This document shows positions 7,248 to 15,858 of a stretch of DNA of 21,393 nucleotides, one piece after another. Position 1 is the stretch's first letter, and each line of letters opens with the position of its first letter. The notes below the pieces were generated by a model. The model made no database searches. It saw nothing but the letters and a program-made list of their open reading frames with translations, and was not told the DNA's origin. A program made the translations under genes and the position numbers. Origin of the DNA: Clostridiales bacterium UBA1390 (GTDB lineage: Bacteria; Bacillota; Clostridia; Lachnospirales; Bianqueaceae); assembly GCA_002305315.1 (NCBI GenBank), contig DBQQ01000042.1, forward strand, positions 1 to 21,393. Direction: 5' to 3'.

Positions 7248-8792
7248 ATGGAAAACGAAAAGATCATTGTTCTGGATTTTGGCGGCCAATACAATCAGCT
7301 TATCGCTCGACGTGTTCGAGAGTGTAATGTATACTGCGAAATTGCTTCCTACCGTACGGACTTGGAGGAAATCAAGGCGCAGCATCCGAAGGGAATTATC
7401 TTTACCGGTGGTCCGAACAGTGTCTATGATCCGGCATCACCCACCTATACAAAGGAAATCTTCGAATTAGGGATTCCTATCTTGGGCATATGCTATGGCG
7501 CTCAACTGATGATGCATCTTCTGGGCGGACGCGTCGGACGCGCTCCTGTTCGGGAATACGGAAAAATCGAAGTTCAGGTAGACACAAATACGGCTCTCTT
7601 TACGGACGTGTCTCCTTCAACCATCTGTTGGATGAGCCATAATGACTATATCGAGGAAATCGCTCCTGGCTTTACCGTGACCGCCCACAGTGCTCATTGT
7701 CCGGCGGCTGCTATGCAGGATGTTTCTCGCGGCCTGTATGCAGTACAATTCCATCCGGAAGTTCTGCATACACCGGAAGGCAAAAAGATGCTGTCTAACT
7801 TTGTCTATCAAGTATGCGGCTGTCACGGCGACTGGAAAATGGATACCTTTGTGGAATCCACCATCGCATCTCTTCGCGCCAAAGTCGGCAATGGCCGTGT
7901 ATTGTGCGCACTATCCGGCGGAGTGGATTCTTCCGTGGCGGCGGTTCTTCTTTCCAAGGCCGTCGGAAATCAGCTCACCTGCGTATTCGTAGATACCGGA
8001 CTCATGCGCAAGAACGAGGGCGACGAGGTCGAAGCCGTCTTTGGTCCCGAAGGTCCGTATCAGCTTCATTTCATTCGCGTCAATGCACAGGAACGCTTCT
8101 TCTCCAAACTGGCCGGTGTGACCGATCCCGAGACCAAGCGTAAGATCATCGGCGAAGAGTTTATTCGTGTGTTTGAAGAAGAAGCCAAGAAAATCGGCGC
8201 CGTGGATTTCCTGGTACAGGGCACAATCTACCCCGATGTGGTAGAAAGCGGTCTGGGCGGCGAATCCACCGTCATCAAATCCCATCACAACGTAGGCGGT
8301 TTGCCCGACTATGTAGATTTTAAGGAGATTATCGAACCGCTCCGCAACTTGTTTAAGGATGAGGTACGTCAAGCCGGTCTGGAACTCGGCATCCCGCACT
8401 ACCTGGTTTACCGTCAGCCCTTCCCGGGTCCGGGTCTGGGCATCCGGATCATCGGAGAAGTAACACCCGACAAGGTGCAAATGGTGCAGGAGGCGGACGC
8501 TGTCTTCCGTGAAGAAGTCGCGTCTGCGGGTCTGGATACCCAGATCAATCAATACTTCGCCGCGCTGACAAACATGCATTCCGTAGGCGTTATGGGTGAC
8601 GAGCGCACATATGACTACGCCATTGCGCTGCGTGCCGTGACCACAACAGACTTCATGACAGCCGAATCCGCCGAGCTGCCCTGGGAACTTCTGGGCAAGG
8701 TGGCTAACCGAATTGTCAACGAAGTGCCGCATGTGAATCGCGTCCTCTACGATTGTACCGGAAAACCGCCGGCAACGATTGAGTTCGAGTAA
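7248..8792 (+). CDS. guaA: GMP synthase (glutamine-hydrolysing)
   Basis: Last step of GMP synthesis: XMP, glutamine and ATP give GMP. The 514-residue protein has the normal two-part layout. The N-terminal class I glutamine amidotransferase carries GICYGAQLM with nucleophile Cys82, and QFHPEV with His169 and Glu171. The ATP pyrophosphatase domain has the P-loop SGGVDSS (223-229). The C-terminal dimerisation domain ends in KPPATIEFE, the family terminus, so the gene is complete. The ATG at 7248 was chosen over an in-frame GTG at 7242 because AGAGG is only 3 nt from the GTG but 9 nt from the ATG. No terminator follows; truncated mob DNA begins within 5 bp. The guaA 3' end is a known integration site for genomic islands. 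Confidence 0.97.
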   Translation: MENEKIIVLDFGGQYNQLIARRVRECNVYCEIASYRTDLEEIKAQHPKGIIFTGGPNSVYDPASPTYTKEIFELGIPILGICYGAQLMMHLLGGRVGRAPVREYGKIEVQVDTNTALFTDVSPSTICWMSHNDYIEEIAPGFTVTAHSAHCPAAAMQDVSRGLYAVQFHPEVLHTPEGKKMLSNFVYQVCGCHGDWKMDTFVESTIASLRAKVGNGRVLCALSGGVDSSVAAVLLSKAVGNQLTCVFVDTGLMRKNEGDEVEAVFGPEGPYQLHFIRVNAQERFFSKLAGVTDPETKRKIIGEEFIRVFEEEAKKIGAVDFLVQGTIYPDVVESGLGGESTVIKSHHNVGGLPDYVDFKEIIEPLRNLFKDEVRQAGLELGIPHYLVYRQPFPGPGLGIRIIGEVTPDKVQMVQEADAVFREEVASAGLDTQINQYFAALTNMHSVGVMGDERTYDYAIALRAVTTTDFMTAESAELPWELLGKVANRIVNEVPHVNRVLYDCTGKPPATIEFE

Positions 8793-8796
8793 GTAA

Positions 8797-9786
8797 AGAA
8801 ATCTGGATGAATATATGAAAGGTTTTCAGGAGCGAAATCCTACTCTCCGTGTGTTCTCCGCTCATCTCCATATGGATGAGGCAACACCGCACCTGCATAT
8901 AGATTTTGTGCCATATATAACTGGAAGTAAGCGTGGATTGGATACAAGAGTATCTTTGAAACAGGCATTGTCGGCACTCGGTTTTAAAGGCGGTACGAGA
9001 ATGGAGACAGAATTAAATCAGTGGGTAACGGCTGAAAAGCAGCAGCTTGCCTCAATTATGTTGGAGCATGGGATCGAATGGGAGCAGAAAGGTACACATG
9101 AAAAGCACCTGTCTCTGTTGGATTTTGAAAAGCAGAAGCGGGCAAAAGAAGTAGCTGCGCTTGAAAAACAGAAAGCGGAGTTGGAGGAGCATAATGCCAA
9201 TATGCAGGAGGTCAACGAAAAATGGCTCGATCAATTGGAAAATATTGAACGGGAAATATCCTCTGCACATGAAAATCGGGAAGAGGCTGATAAACAGGCA
9301 GATCAGGCGAAGAAAAAGGCATCTCAATATGAGAAAAAACTGACAGAGATTGCGCCTATGGTAAAAGATATGGAAAGATTTGCAGAAAAATATTCTGATG
9401 ATCCAGATGAAGTATTGCCGGAGGCGGGAACACTAGAAACAGGAAAATCCTACCGGGAGAAAAAGGCAAAGCCGCTGATTAAGAAGATCGTGACGGTACT
9501 GCGGTCAGTCTACCGGGCTTATCTTGATCTTTCCAGAAGATTTAGTGAAATGCAAAGATCATATGAGAGGGTATGGAGTAAAGTTAATTCTCTTACGGCT
9601 CGTGTAGAGGAACTTTGGAATGAAAATAGGATGTTGAGAGAAAATCTCGGAGATTTTGAACGTGTAAAGGGAGCTTTGGGGCATGATACTGTCGAGAAAA
9701 TAGTTCAGGCGGAGAGACAGAGAGAACAAGTGCTAAAAGAACAAAAACGGGCACAGAGGCGAAAGATAAATAGAGGGGAAAGGTGA
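8797..9786 (+). pseudogene. MobV-type relaxase (Mob/Pre), N-terminus missing
   Basis: Remnant of a plasmid/IME mobilisation relaxase of the MobV (Mob_Pre) family, which nicks DNA at an origin of transfer. From 8797 the frame reads RNLDEYMKGFQERNP and then the family signature HMDEATPHLHIDF, whose histidines belong to the metal and catalytic site. A long charged coiled-coil tail follows (about 110-323 from the Met at 8815), as in full-length members. The first hundred or more residues, including the earlier motifs of the relaxase domain, are gone. The frame meets a stop (TAA 8794-8796) and the guaA stop a few bases upstream. The Met at 8815 has no ribosome binding site and lies inside the conserved domain. 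The break is exactly at the guaA 3' end, pointing to a decayed element. Confidence 0.88.
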
Positions 9787-9863
9787 GCAGAAATAAGCGG
9801 AATAGTTAAGAATGGGGAGGATAATCTTTTGTGTTTTTGGCTGTGCGATTAAGGGGATTCTAG

Positions 9864-9892
9864 TTTACAGTGTTCATGGTAGGGTGTATAAT
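9864..9892 (+). promoter_or_regulatory. Promoter of the trypsin-like protease gene
   Basis: TTTACA (9864-9869), 17-bp spacer and perfect TATAAT (9887-9892), about 40 bp before the protease start codon. It suggests the cargo genes are expressed independently of guaA and the mob remnant. Confidence 0.75.
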
Positions 9893-9934
9893 TTGAGGTG
9901 TAAATTGGAATTTTTATGAGGGAGATAATTGAAA

Positions 9935-10657
9935 ATGATAATTAATAGAGATGATGCTTTTAAAGTTGTATGTGAACTAAGAACTCCATTAAGCGAATCA
10001 CAATATAATGTTGGTACAGGAATGTTTGTTAGTTCTCCGGCTGGCGAAAATAAAAATCGAGGATGGATTCTTACTGCAAGTCATGTAGCATGTCAAACAA
10101 CAAATTTTACACAAATTATAATTGCAACTAAAGGTGGAAAATCAGAAAGTTTGCCACTTTCTATGTTTAGCAAAACAACCGATTGGAAATACCATAAAAC
10201 TGCTGATATAAGTATACTTCCTATTTATTTTACAGATGAAAATATGAAATTTATGAAAAATAGATTTTTCCCCTTAAATCATTTTAATCTTGAACATAAA
10301 CCTGTTTCTAGAGATTATGAGTTAACTGCAATTGGCTTTCCTCATGGTTTAGGGACAGAGGGTTCTTTTTCTCCATTTACCTTTCGTTCATATGCCTCAT
10401 CTGGATTTGTAACACTTAATCGTGCTGATACAAATACCTTATCTGAATTTTTTTGCTTAGAAAATCCGAGTGTAGGAGGATATTCTGGATGCCCAGTGTT
10501 TGATTTAGGATATTCTACAAATGGGGTAATGCAAATAACTAAAGAACGCACTTGGTGCCATGGTATTATGCATGGAACAATGAGCGATAATACAGGTGGG
10601 AAAATAGCAATGGTTACACCAGCTTTCTATTTAAAAGATTTGATAGAAAGTATATAA
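9935..10657 (+). CDS. Stand-alone trypsin-like serine protease
   Basis: A 240-residue protein with the full chymotrypsin-fold triad: GWILTASHV (His50), TADISILPI (Asp91) and SVGGYSGCPVFD (Ser184, GxSGxP). An NVGTGMFV strand lies ahead of the histidine, as in trypsin-like peptidase families. There is no signal peptide or membrane helix, so it should act in the cytoplasm. The target is unknown; cytoplasmic stand-alone proteases of this fold occur in defence and regulatory contexts, but nothing here proves such a role. ATG 9935 was preferred over TTG 9929 on spacing from GAGGGAG (10 nt against 4 nt). The gene is clearly more AT-rich than its chromosomal neighbours, which fits acquisition with the mob element. 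It probably forms an operon with the next two small genes. Confidence 0.8.
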   Translation: MIINRDDAFKVVCELRTPLSESQYNVGTGMFVSSPAGENKNRGWILTASHVACQTTNFTQIIIATKGGKSESLPLSMFSKTTDWKYHKTADISILPIYFTDENMKFMKNRFFPLNHFNLEHKPVSRDYELTAIGFPHGLGTEGSFSPFTFRSYASSGFVTLNRADTNTLSEFFCLENPSVGGYSGCPVFDLGYSTNGVMQITKERTWCHGIMHGTMSDNTGGKIAMVTPAFYLKDLIESI

Positions 10658-10712
10658 GAAGATAAATTGAAAGTTGTTGAACGGAACTTTGGAAATTATC
10701 GAGGGCGCTAGT

Positions 10713-11060
10713 ATGAAAAAATGTAGATATTGTGGCAAAGAACTAAATTCTAATTTTGAATTTTGTAGCAATGAATGCGAAGACAGTTATCGAAAGATAA
10801 TTGAGAAAGATGGATATAAAATCAAGTATTTTATTTTAGGTATTATTTTAGGATTTTTAGTTATGCTTTATGGCGTTATATCAAACAGCGACCTCATAAT
10901 AGGCGTTGGAATTATAGTGATGGGTATAGATGTTGTTTCATTGCCATTTACTACTCCCGAAACAACTGCTTTTTTAGGATACCAAAAGTCAAAATTTGTA
11001 GGAAGAATATTAGGTATATTACTTATAGCAGTTGGAATATGGGTGGGGCTTATTGGATGA
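10713..11060 (+). CDS. Zinc-ribbon membrane protein, function unknown
   Basis: A 115-residue protein starting MKKCRYCGKEL. Cys4, Cys7, Cys18 and Cys22 form a C-x2-C...C-x3-C zinc ribbon in the cytoplasmic N-terminus. Three hydrophobic segments follow at about 37-56, 60-80 and 96-115, the last ending at the C-terminus. The ATG at 10713 follows GAGGG at 7 nt; the same frame is open from 10674, but that start has no ribosome binding site. It begins 55 bp after the protease stop, on the same strand and with the same AT-rich composition, so co-transcription is likely. It may anchor or sense something for the protease; this is inferred only from adjacency. Confidence 0.75.
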   Translation: MKKCRYCGKELNSNFEFCSNECEDSYRKIIEKDGYKIKYFILGIILGFLVMLYGVISNSDLIIGVGIIVMGIDVVSLPFTTPETTAFLGYQKSKFVGRILGILLIAVGIWVGLIG

Positions 11061-11095
11061 TAAACTGGAATTAGTTTAATGGAAGGAGAAAGAAA

Positions 11096-11296
11096 ATGAG
11101 AAATTATACAATAATATCTAAGGTTACAATAGTGGTATGTTTATACTTGATTGTTTTAGCAGCGATAAATAGCTTTACAGGATTTATAAACTCAAAAATA
11201 ACCTTTAGCGGGACAGTAATCTGTATTGTGGGATTTTGTATAGCGATAGTTGCGATTATTTTTTTAGAGAACGAAAGAAAAAGGAAACACCAATAA
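11096..11296 (+). CDS. Small two-helix membrane protein
   Basis: A 66-residue protein with two hydrophobic helices at about 8-30 and 36-58 and a positively charged tail (ENERKRKHQ), expected to stay on the cytoplasmic side. The start codon is supported by GGAAGGAGAAAGAAA directly before the ATG. It lies 35 bp after the zinc-ribbon gene in the same AT-rich block and is probably the last gene of the protease operon. No family was recognised. Its size and position recall the small membrane partners of two- or three-gene accessory cassettes, but no function can be assigned. Confidence 0.65.
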   Translation: MRNYTIISKVTIVVCLYLIVLAAINSFTGFINSKITFSGTVICIVGFCIAIVAIIFLENERKRKHQ

Positions 11297-11312
11297 ATTT
11301 CATTCTGTAATG

Positions 11313-11345
11313 TGATAACAAATTCGTGATAACAGATTGATAACA
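11313..11345 (+). repeat. Three TGATAACA direct repeats
   Basis: TGATAACA occurs at 11313-11320, 11327-11334 and 11338-11345, with spacings of 14 and 11 bp. The cluster lies about 100 bp before the candidate right attachment site and could be arm-type recombinase binding sites. No integrase gene is present to support this. Confidence 0.4.
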
Positions 11346-11447
11346 CTAGCAGAAACAGACCATAGAGATATGACAGTAGGAAACAAATAAAATCAAATAG
11401 AACCAAAACTCCTATACAAAACTGTATAGAACCAAAATTGATTTTGC

Positions 11448-11459
11448 GAGTTTGAGTGA
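11448..11459 (+). other. Candidate right attachment site (guaA 3'-end near-copy)
   Basis: GAGTTTGAGTGA matches the last 12 bp of guaA (GAGTTCGAGTAA, 8781-8792) at 10 of 12 positions. Further similarity downstream is weak (AAAAATC against AGAAATC). If real, 8781-8792 is the left site and the intervening 2.7 kb is the remnant element. Twelve bases with two mismatches could also arise by chance. Confidence 0.35.
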
Positions 11460-11491
11460 TTCAAAAATCGGAAAAGTGCTGATATCCCATC

Positions 11492-11534
11492 GCTCCCAAG
11501 TCTAACTTTCTCAGGTTAGATTTGGGAGCTTTTT
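11492..11534 (+). terminator. Strong terminator downstream of the cargo block
   Basis: Fifteen-bp stem (11492-11506 with 11515-11529, one G-U), 8-nt loop, then a U run. It lies 33 bp beyond the candidate attachment site. Since guaA has no terminator of its own at 8793, this may be the original guaA terminator displaced by insertion (inference). Confidence 0.92.
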
Positions 11535-11588
11535 ATTCTTTTCTCTCATGTCTCTGAGGGCAATACATATAGTACACAAATAAACTAA

Positions 11589-11624
11589 AACAAGGTCGCA
11601 GATTATCTGTGATCTCGTTCTTTT
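11589..11624 (+). terminator. Terminator-like hairpin before the ATPase gene
   Basis: AACAAGGTCGCAGA (11589-11602) pairs at 13 of 14 positions, with G-U pairs, with TCTGTGATCTCGTT (11606-11619) around a 3-nt loop, followed by CTTTT. It resembles the hairpin after the ATPase gene (13061-13092). No gene ends just before it. Confidence 0.6.
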
Positions 11625-11674
11625 GGGAGCAAAAAAGTCGAATAGTAAGAGTTTCTGCATTTGAGTGCAAAAAC

Positions 11675-11703
11675 TTGATTTTTCGTAAAGTTTTTGCTAC
11701 AAT
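11675..11703 (+). promoter_or_regulatory. Promoter of the DUF4143-type ATPase gene
   Basis: TTGATT (11675-11680), 17-bp spacer and TACAAT (11698-11703), with the start codon 26 bp downstream of the -10. Confidence 0.7.
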
Positions 11704-11729
11704 TTGTGTACAAGGAGGTGCGCACGCCT

Positions 11730-13052
11730 ATGATAAATACACATGAACTGAAAAAGAGGGATTTATATCTCAATAAGCTCATTGCCTTTCGAGATACTGA
11801 ACCCGTGAAGGTGGTTACCGGTATCCGTCGCTGTGGAAAATCCAGTCTGTTAAAGCTTATGGCAGAATATTTGAAGGGAACTGGTGTCGAAGAGGCACAG
11901 ATCATAGAAATGAACTTTGAATCCCATGCGTTTAATAAGATGTCTGCTGACGAGTTCTACCATTATGTCAAAGATCGAGTGATTCCCGAAAAACGGATGT
12001 ATCTCTTCTTTGATGAATTGCAGCGCATTACAGATTGGGAAGATGCAGTGAATTCGTTCCGGGTAGACTTCAACTGCGATATCTATATCACAGGATCTAA
12101 TGCATATCTTTTGTCCTCTGAGTATTCAACCTATCTTTCCCGCCGCTGTGTAGAAATTAAGATGTTGCCGCTGTCCTTCGGTGAGTTTCTGTATTTCCAT
12201 GATTTTGAAGTGAAAGAAAGCAGGAGCGCCCTCGGCGGAATGAGAACACAGGTGTATGACAAGAACGGCGAGCGTTATGAACTGCGCGAGGTCTTTGACG
12301 CATACATGCGCTTCGGTGGTATGCCCGGTATTGCAGATGTAGGTCTCGACCAGGAAAAGGCCATGGTGCTGCTGGACGGTATCTATTCTACCGTAATCGT
12401 CCGTGATATTCTGGAGCGCGAAAAACGCAGAGGCCAGAAGCGGATCACTGATCCGGTACTGCTTCGTAAGATTGTCCTGTTTTTGGCAGACAATATCGGA
12501 AGCAATATCTCGGTATCCTCTATCGGCAATACGCTGGTCAATGAGGGGCTTTTGGAAGATGGAAAGCGAAAGGGGGCGCCCAGCGCTCATACGGTACAAG
12601 CCTATGTAAATGCATTGCTTGAGTCGTACTTCTATTATGATATCAAGCGCTTTGACATTAAGGGCAAAGAATACCTGAGAACGCTCGGAAAGTATTATAT
12701 CGTAGACATTGGCCTGAGAAACTACCTCCTCGGCTTCCGGAACAGAGATGGCGGTCACGCCATCGAAAATGTGGTGTACTTTGAACTGCTTCGCAGAGGT
12801 TATGATGTAGCTATCGGCAAGCTGGATAATACAGAAGTGGACTTCATTGCTACCAAAATGGACGAGAAGCTATATGTGCAGGTCACGGAATCTATGGTAA
12901 GCGAGGAAGGTCGTCGCAGAGAGTTGGCACCTCTACAGAAGATCAATGACAACTATGAGAAGATTGTTTTGTCTCTGGATACCGGTCTGGATGCATCCTA
13001 CGATGGAATTAAATCGCTAAATCTGATCAACTGGCTAATCGAAAAAACATAA
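11730..13052 (+). CDS. AAA ATPase with C-terminal DUF4143-type domain
   Basis: A 440-residue protein of the widespread AAA_14/DUF4143 architecture. Walker A is GIRRCGKSS (31-39) and Walker B is YLFFDELQ (91-98); ITGSNAYLLSS is a sensor-like strand, and LPLSFGEF is typical of the family. The C-terminal part has ENVVYFELLRRGYDV and NTEVDFIATK, the nuclease-like D...E-V-D-F core seen in DUF4143 proteins. The role of the family is not established; nucleic-acid processing or toxin-like activity has been suggested. The ATG at 11730 follows AGGAGGTG; a frame extension to 11694 runs into the promoter and was rejected. The gene is a self-contained unit with its own promoter and terminators, typical of accessory DNA, and is less AT-rich than the protease block. 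Confidence 0.9.
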   Translation: MINTHELKKRDLYLNKLIAFRDTEPVKVVTGIRRCGKSSLLKLMAEYLKGTGVEEAQIIEMNFESHAFNKMSADEFYHYVKDRVIPEKRMYLFFDELQRITDWEDAVNSFRVDFNCDIYITGSNAYLLSSEYSTYLSRRCVEIKMLPLSFGEFLYFHDFEVKESRSALGGMRTQVYDKNGERYELREVFDAYMRFGGMPGIADVGLDQEKAMVLLDGIYSTVIVRDILEREKRRGQKRITDPVLLRKIVLFLADNIGSNISVSSIGNTLVNEGLLEDGKRKGAPSAHTVQAYVNALLESYFYYDIKRFDIKGKEYLRTLGKYYIVDIGLRNYLLGFRNRDGGHAIENVVYFELLRRGYDVAIGKLDNTEVDFIATKMDEKLYVQVTESMVSEEGRRRELAPLQKINDNYEKIVLSLDTGLDASYDGIKSLNLINWLIEKT

Positions 13053-13060
13053 GAACAAGG

Positions 13061-13092
13061 AAAACTCGCAGTCGAATCTGTGATTTTTTCTT
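13061..13092 (+). terminator. Terminator of the ATPase gene
   Basis: TCGCAG (13066-13071) pairs with CTGTGA (13078-13083), extended by AAAA/TTTT past one unpaired base, and is followed by a T-rich run. It starts 9 bp after the ATPase stop codon. Confidence 0.6.
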
Positions 13093-13152
13093 TTCGCACA
13101 TTTGCAATTTACCTGGATATAGATTACAATGGACAAAATGCAGAAAACGAAG

Positions 13153-13195
13153 AAAAAAGACCTCAAGGGGCATCCCCCTTTGAGGTCTTTTTTTC
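13153..13195. terminator. Bidirectional-type terminator
   Basis: AAAAAAGACCTCAAGGGG pairs with the mirrored CCCCTTTGAGGTCTTTTTT (one bulged base, short loop). The stem is flanked by an A run and a T run, so it can work on both strands. It probably backs up the hairpin at 13061 and insulates the histidine kinase region. Confidence 0.85.
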
Positions 13196-13252
13196 AACGA
13201 ACCGATCAGAAACCTTAAAAATCAGCCGGACGAGCCAGCAAATTCCATTTGC

Positions 13253-13339
13253 TTTCCCTTCTCCAAAATTCAGGATGCCTGCATTGCCTTAGACCATGGT
13301 TCAGTGAATGATAAAATTGTGGTAACCTTATCCGAATGA
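13253..13339 (+). pseudogene. Possible C-terminal remnant of a zinc-type oxidoreductase
   Basis: This plus-strand frame reads FPFSKIQDACIALDHGSVND-KIVVTLSE and then TGA at 13337-13339. The pattern (hydrophobic-F-x-x-I-Q-D-A, D-x-G, K-I-V-V-T-L) resembles the end of medium-chain dehydrogenase/reductases such as quinone oxidoreductases. Only about 28 residues are left, with no start codon, so the assignment is tentative and chance similarity is possible. It lies in the otherwise gene-free stretch between the ATPase and the histidine kinase. Confidence 0.35.
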
Positions 13340-13450
13340 TGGCAAAATATAAGATCATACTGGAAGCAAAAACAAAATCTTAACATTTCTATGCTATATT
13401 CTATCCAGGGTGAATCTGAAGAAGACCTATGCCCTGGAGGAGGTATTGTA

Positions 13451-14545
13451 ATGAACACTGCACTGCAGAAGGCCAGCCGCATCAACTGGCTGTTTGCTCT
13501 TCGCCGCTATCTGTCTTTCTTCCTGCTGATGGCATTTATTATCAGCTGCTGTATGATTCTTTTTCTCAACATGATGGCAGAATCTACCGGATGGGAGCTC
13601 AGCAAAGATCATATCGAGCAGGCTGCAAAAGTGACTTTTTTGAATGTTGTATTTCTCAGCCTCATCTGTTCTGTCATAGACGGCATCCGAAGACGATTTA
13701 TGATTGCGCGTCCCGTCCGAAAAATCGTGAATGCGGCGGAACAGATCATGAAGGGAGATTTTACGACGCGGATTCCTCCACTGGGCGGGATGGACCCTGC
13801 CAGCGGTTTCGATGTAATTGCCAACTATTTTAATCAAATGGCAGAGGAACTCTCGGGCATGGAAACACTGCGTTCCGATTTTATCGCAAATGTTTCCCAT
13901 GAATTAAAGACCCCGCTGGCCGTGATGCAAAACTATGGTACATTGCTTCAGCAGCCCGATCTTCCGGATGAAAAACGCATGGAGTATGCCAAAGCCATTA
14001 CCGATTCTTCTCGCCGTCTCGCCAACCTGATTACCAATATTCTTAAGCTCAATAAACTGGAAAATCAACAGATTTATCCCAAAGTCGCCGTCTACGATCT
14101 GGGCGAACAGCTTTGTACCTGTCTTCTTGCCTTCGAAGATGCCTGGGACGCAAAGGATCTGGAAATCCAGACGGATGTGGAAGAGGCCGTGTGGGTGGAC
14201 ACCGATGAGGAAATGCTCTCCCTTGTCTGGAATAATCTGTTTTCCAATGCGATCAAGTTCACAGAAGCCCATGGAAAAGTCTCCCTCTCTCTGAAGACCG
14301 ACGGAGATTATGCCATTGTCCAAGTATCCGACACTGGCCGCGGGATTCCTCCGGAGGTCGGAAAACATATCTTCGAGAAATTCTATCAGGGCGATACCTC
14401 ACATGCCACCCAGGGAAATGGGTTGGGGTTGGCATTAGTGAAACGTGTCATTGATATAGTCGGCGGAGAGATCTCCGTAGGAAGCGAAGTCGGCAAGGGA
14501 AGCACTTTCACCGTTAAGCTGCAGCGTGCGCAAAACCCAATATAA
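13451..14545 (+). CDS. Membrane sensor histidine kinase, orphan
   Basis: Sensor of a two-component system, 364 residues. Two membrane helices (about 20-41 and 62-80) enclose a very short outer loop of about 20 residues, so it may sense within or at the membrane. A HAMP linker spans about 80-135. The HisKA domain has NVSHELKTPL with phospho-acceptor His150. The HATPase domain has the N box NNLFSNAIKF (Asn266), the G1 box DTGRGIP (294-300) and the G2 box GNGLGLAL. The ATG at 13451 follows GGAGGAGGTATTGTA; an in-frame upstream ATG at 13391 has no ribosome binding site. No response regulator gene is adjacent on either side, which is unusual for this OmpR-partner type. A strong terminator follows 4 bp after the stop. 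Confidence 0.94.
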   Translation: MNTALQKASRINWLFALRRYLSFFLLMAFIISCCMILFLNMMAESTGWELSKDHIEQAAKVTFLNVVFLSLICSVIDGIRRRFMIARPVRKIVNAAEQIMKGDFTTRIPPLGGMDPASGFDVIANYFNQMAEELSGMETLRSDFIANVSHELKTPLAVMQNYGTLLQQPDLPDEKRMEYAKAITDSSRRLANLITNILKLNKLENQQIYPKVAVYDLGEQLCTCLLAFEDAWDAKDLEIQTDVEEAVWVDTDEEMLSLVWNNLFSNAIKFTEAHGKVSLSLKTDGDYAIVQVSDTGRGIPPEVGKHIFEKFYQGDTSHATQGNGLGLALVKRVIDIVGGEISVGSEVGKGSTFTVKLQRAQNPI

Positions 14546-14548
14546 AAT

Positions 14549-15098
<550 letters not shown>

Positions 15099-15803
15099 TT
15101 ACTCGCCCAGACTTTCCAGCCAGCTCTGCACATCCTCTTCACTCACGTTCGAGGAAAATCTCACGCCCTCCTGCCAGTCTCCTGTACCAGCCATCTCAGC
15201 CAATAGCTCTCCACTTTGTCCCAGTCCTGAACTGCTGGAGGTACAGAAGGGGATCACGGTCTTCCCTGTAAAATCATTCACTTCAATAAATGCATTGACG
15301 GGCCAGGCCGCCTGTCCCCACCAAATGGGGTAACCGATATAGACCGTAGAATAGCTATCCCAATCGTCTACTGTGGTGGCTTCCAGCTCCACAGCCTGTT
15401 CTTCCGGGTTCTCATGTTCGTACACGACCCGGCTGCCGGAATCCGTCCAATCCAGATCCGCGTCTGTATACGGCTCCACCGGCTCCAGCTCAAACAGATC
15501 TCCACCCGTCAGCTCCGCGATGTATTGCGCAGCTGCTTCTGTATTACCCGTTGCGGAAAAGAAAACGACCAGTACCCGATCCTCCGCTGCTGTTTCCGAA
15601 GAAGTCTCCTCCACCGAAGATTCTGTTGCGGCTGAGGATTCTTCTGTGGCCGAGGATTCCTCCGCTATCGAAGATTCCTCTCCGGCCGAAGAATTCGCCG
15701 ATACATTTTCTGCCGTGGATGTATTTCCCGCAGGACTGCTGGTGCAGGCCGCCAGACAAAATACTAAAATCATTCCCAACAACCATGCTATATGCTTTTT
15801 CAT
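15099..15803 (-). CDS. Flavodoxin-like lipoprotein
   Basis: A 234-residue exported flavoprotein. It has a signal peptide with lipobox LAAC and lipidated Cys20, then a flexible Ser/Glu/Thr/Ala linker (about 21-74) and a flavodoxin domain. The FMN phosphate loop is FFSATGNT (81-88), and GYPIWWGQAAWPVNAF and PFCTSSSSGLGQS are the other FMN-contacting loops of this flavodoxin family. It likely carries electrons on the outer face of the membrane. ATG 15803 follows AAGGGAG at 9 nt; an in-frame extension to 15833 is not supported. A TATAAT lies at 15859-15864, right against the LysR gene terminator, with only a weak -35, so activation by the adjacent LysR regulator is plausible. It is followed in the operon by the damaged aldo/keto reductase. 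Confidence 0.9.
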   Translation of the reverse strand: MKKHIAWLLGMILVFCLAACTSSPAGNTSTAENVSANSSAGEESSIAEESSATEESSAATESSVEETSSETAAEDRVLVVFFSATGNTEAAAQYIAELTGGDLFELEPVEPYTDADLDWTDSGSRVVYEHENPEEQAVELEATTVDDWDSYSTVYIGYPIWWGQAAWPVNAFIEVNDFTGKTVIPFCTSSSSGLGQSGELLAEMAGTGDWQEGVRFSSNVSEEDVQSWLESLGE

Positions 15804-15858
15804 TCTATGATACTCCCTTCTATGAATCTTCATCCTGGTCTCTCAGGACTACACTTGC

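Noticed and set aside
7911..8732. 273-codon minus-strand frame inside guaA
   Set aside because: Antisense shadow of the conserved guaA coding sequence with no ribosome binding site or recognisable domain.
11281..11460. Decayed integrase C-terminus before the candidate attR
   Set aside because: One frame (RYDSRKQIKSNRTK...) looked vaguely integrase-like, but there are upstream stops and no recombinase motif (R-H-R-Y), so it cannot be supported.
13391..13450. N-terminal extension of the histidine kinase from the ATG at 13391
   Set aside because: No ribosome binding site; the ATG at 13451 has GGAGGAGG at ideal spacing and starts a normal kinase N-terminus.
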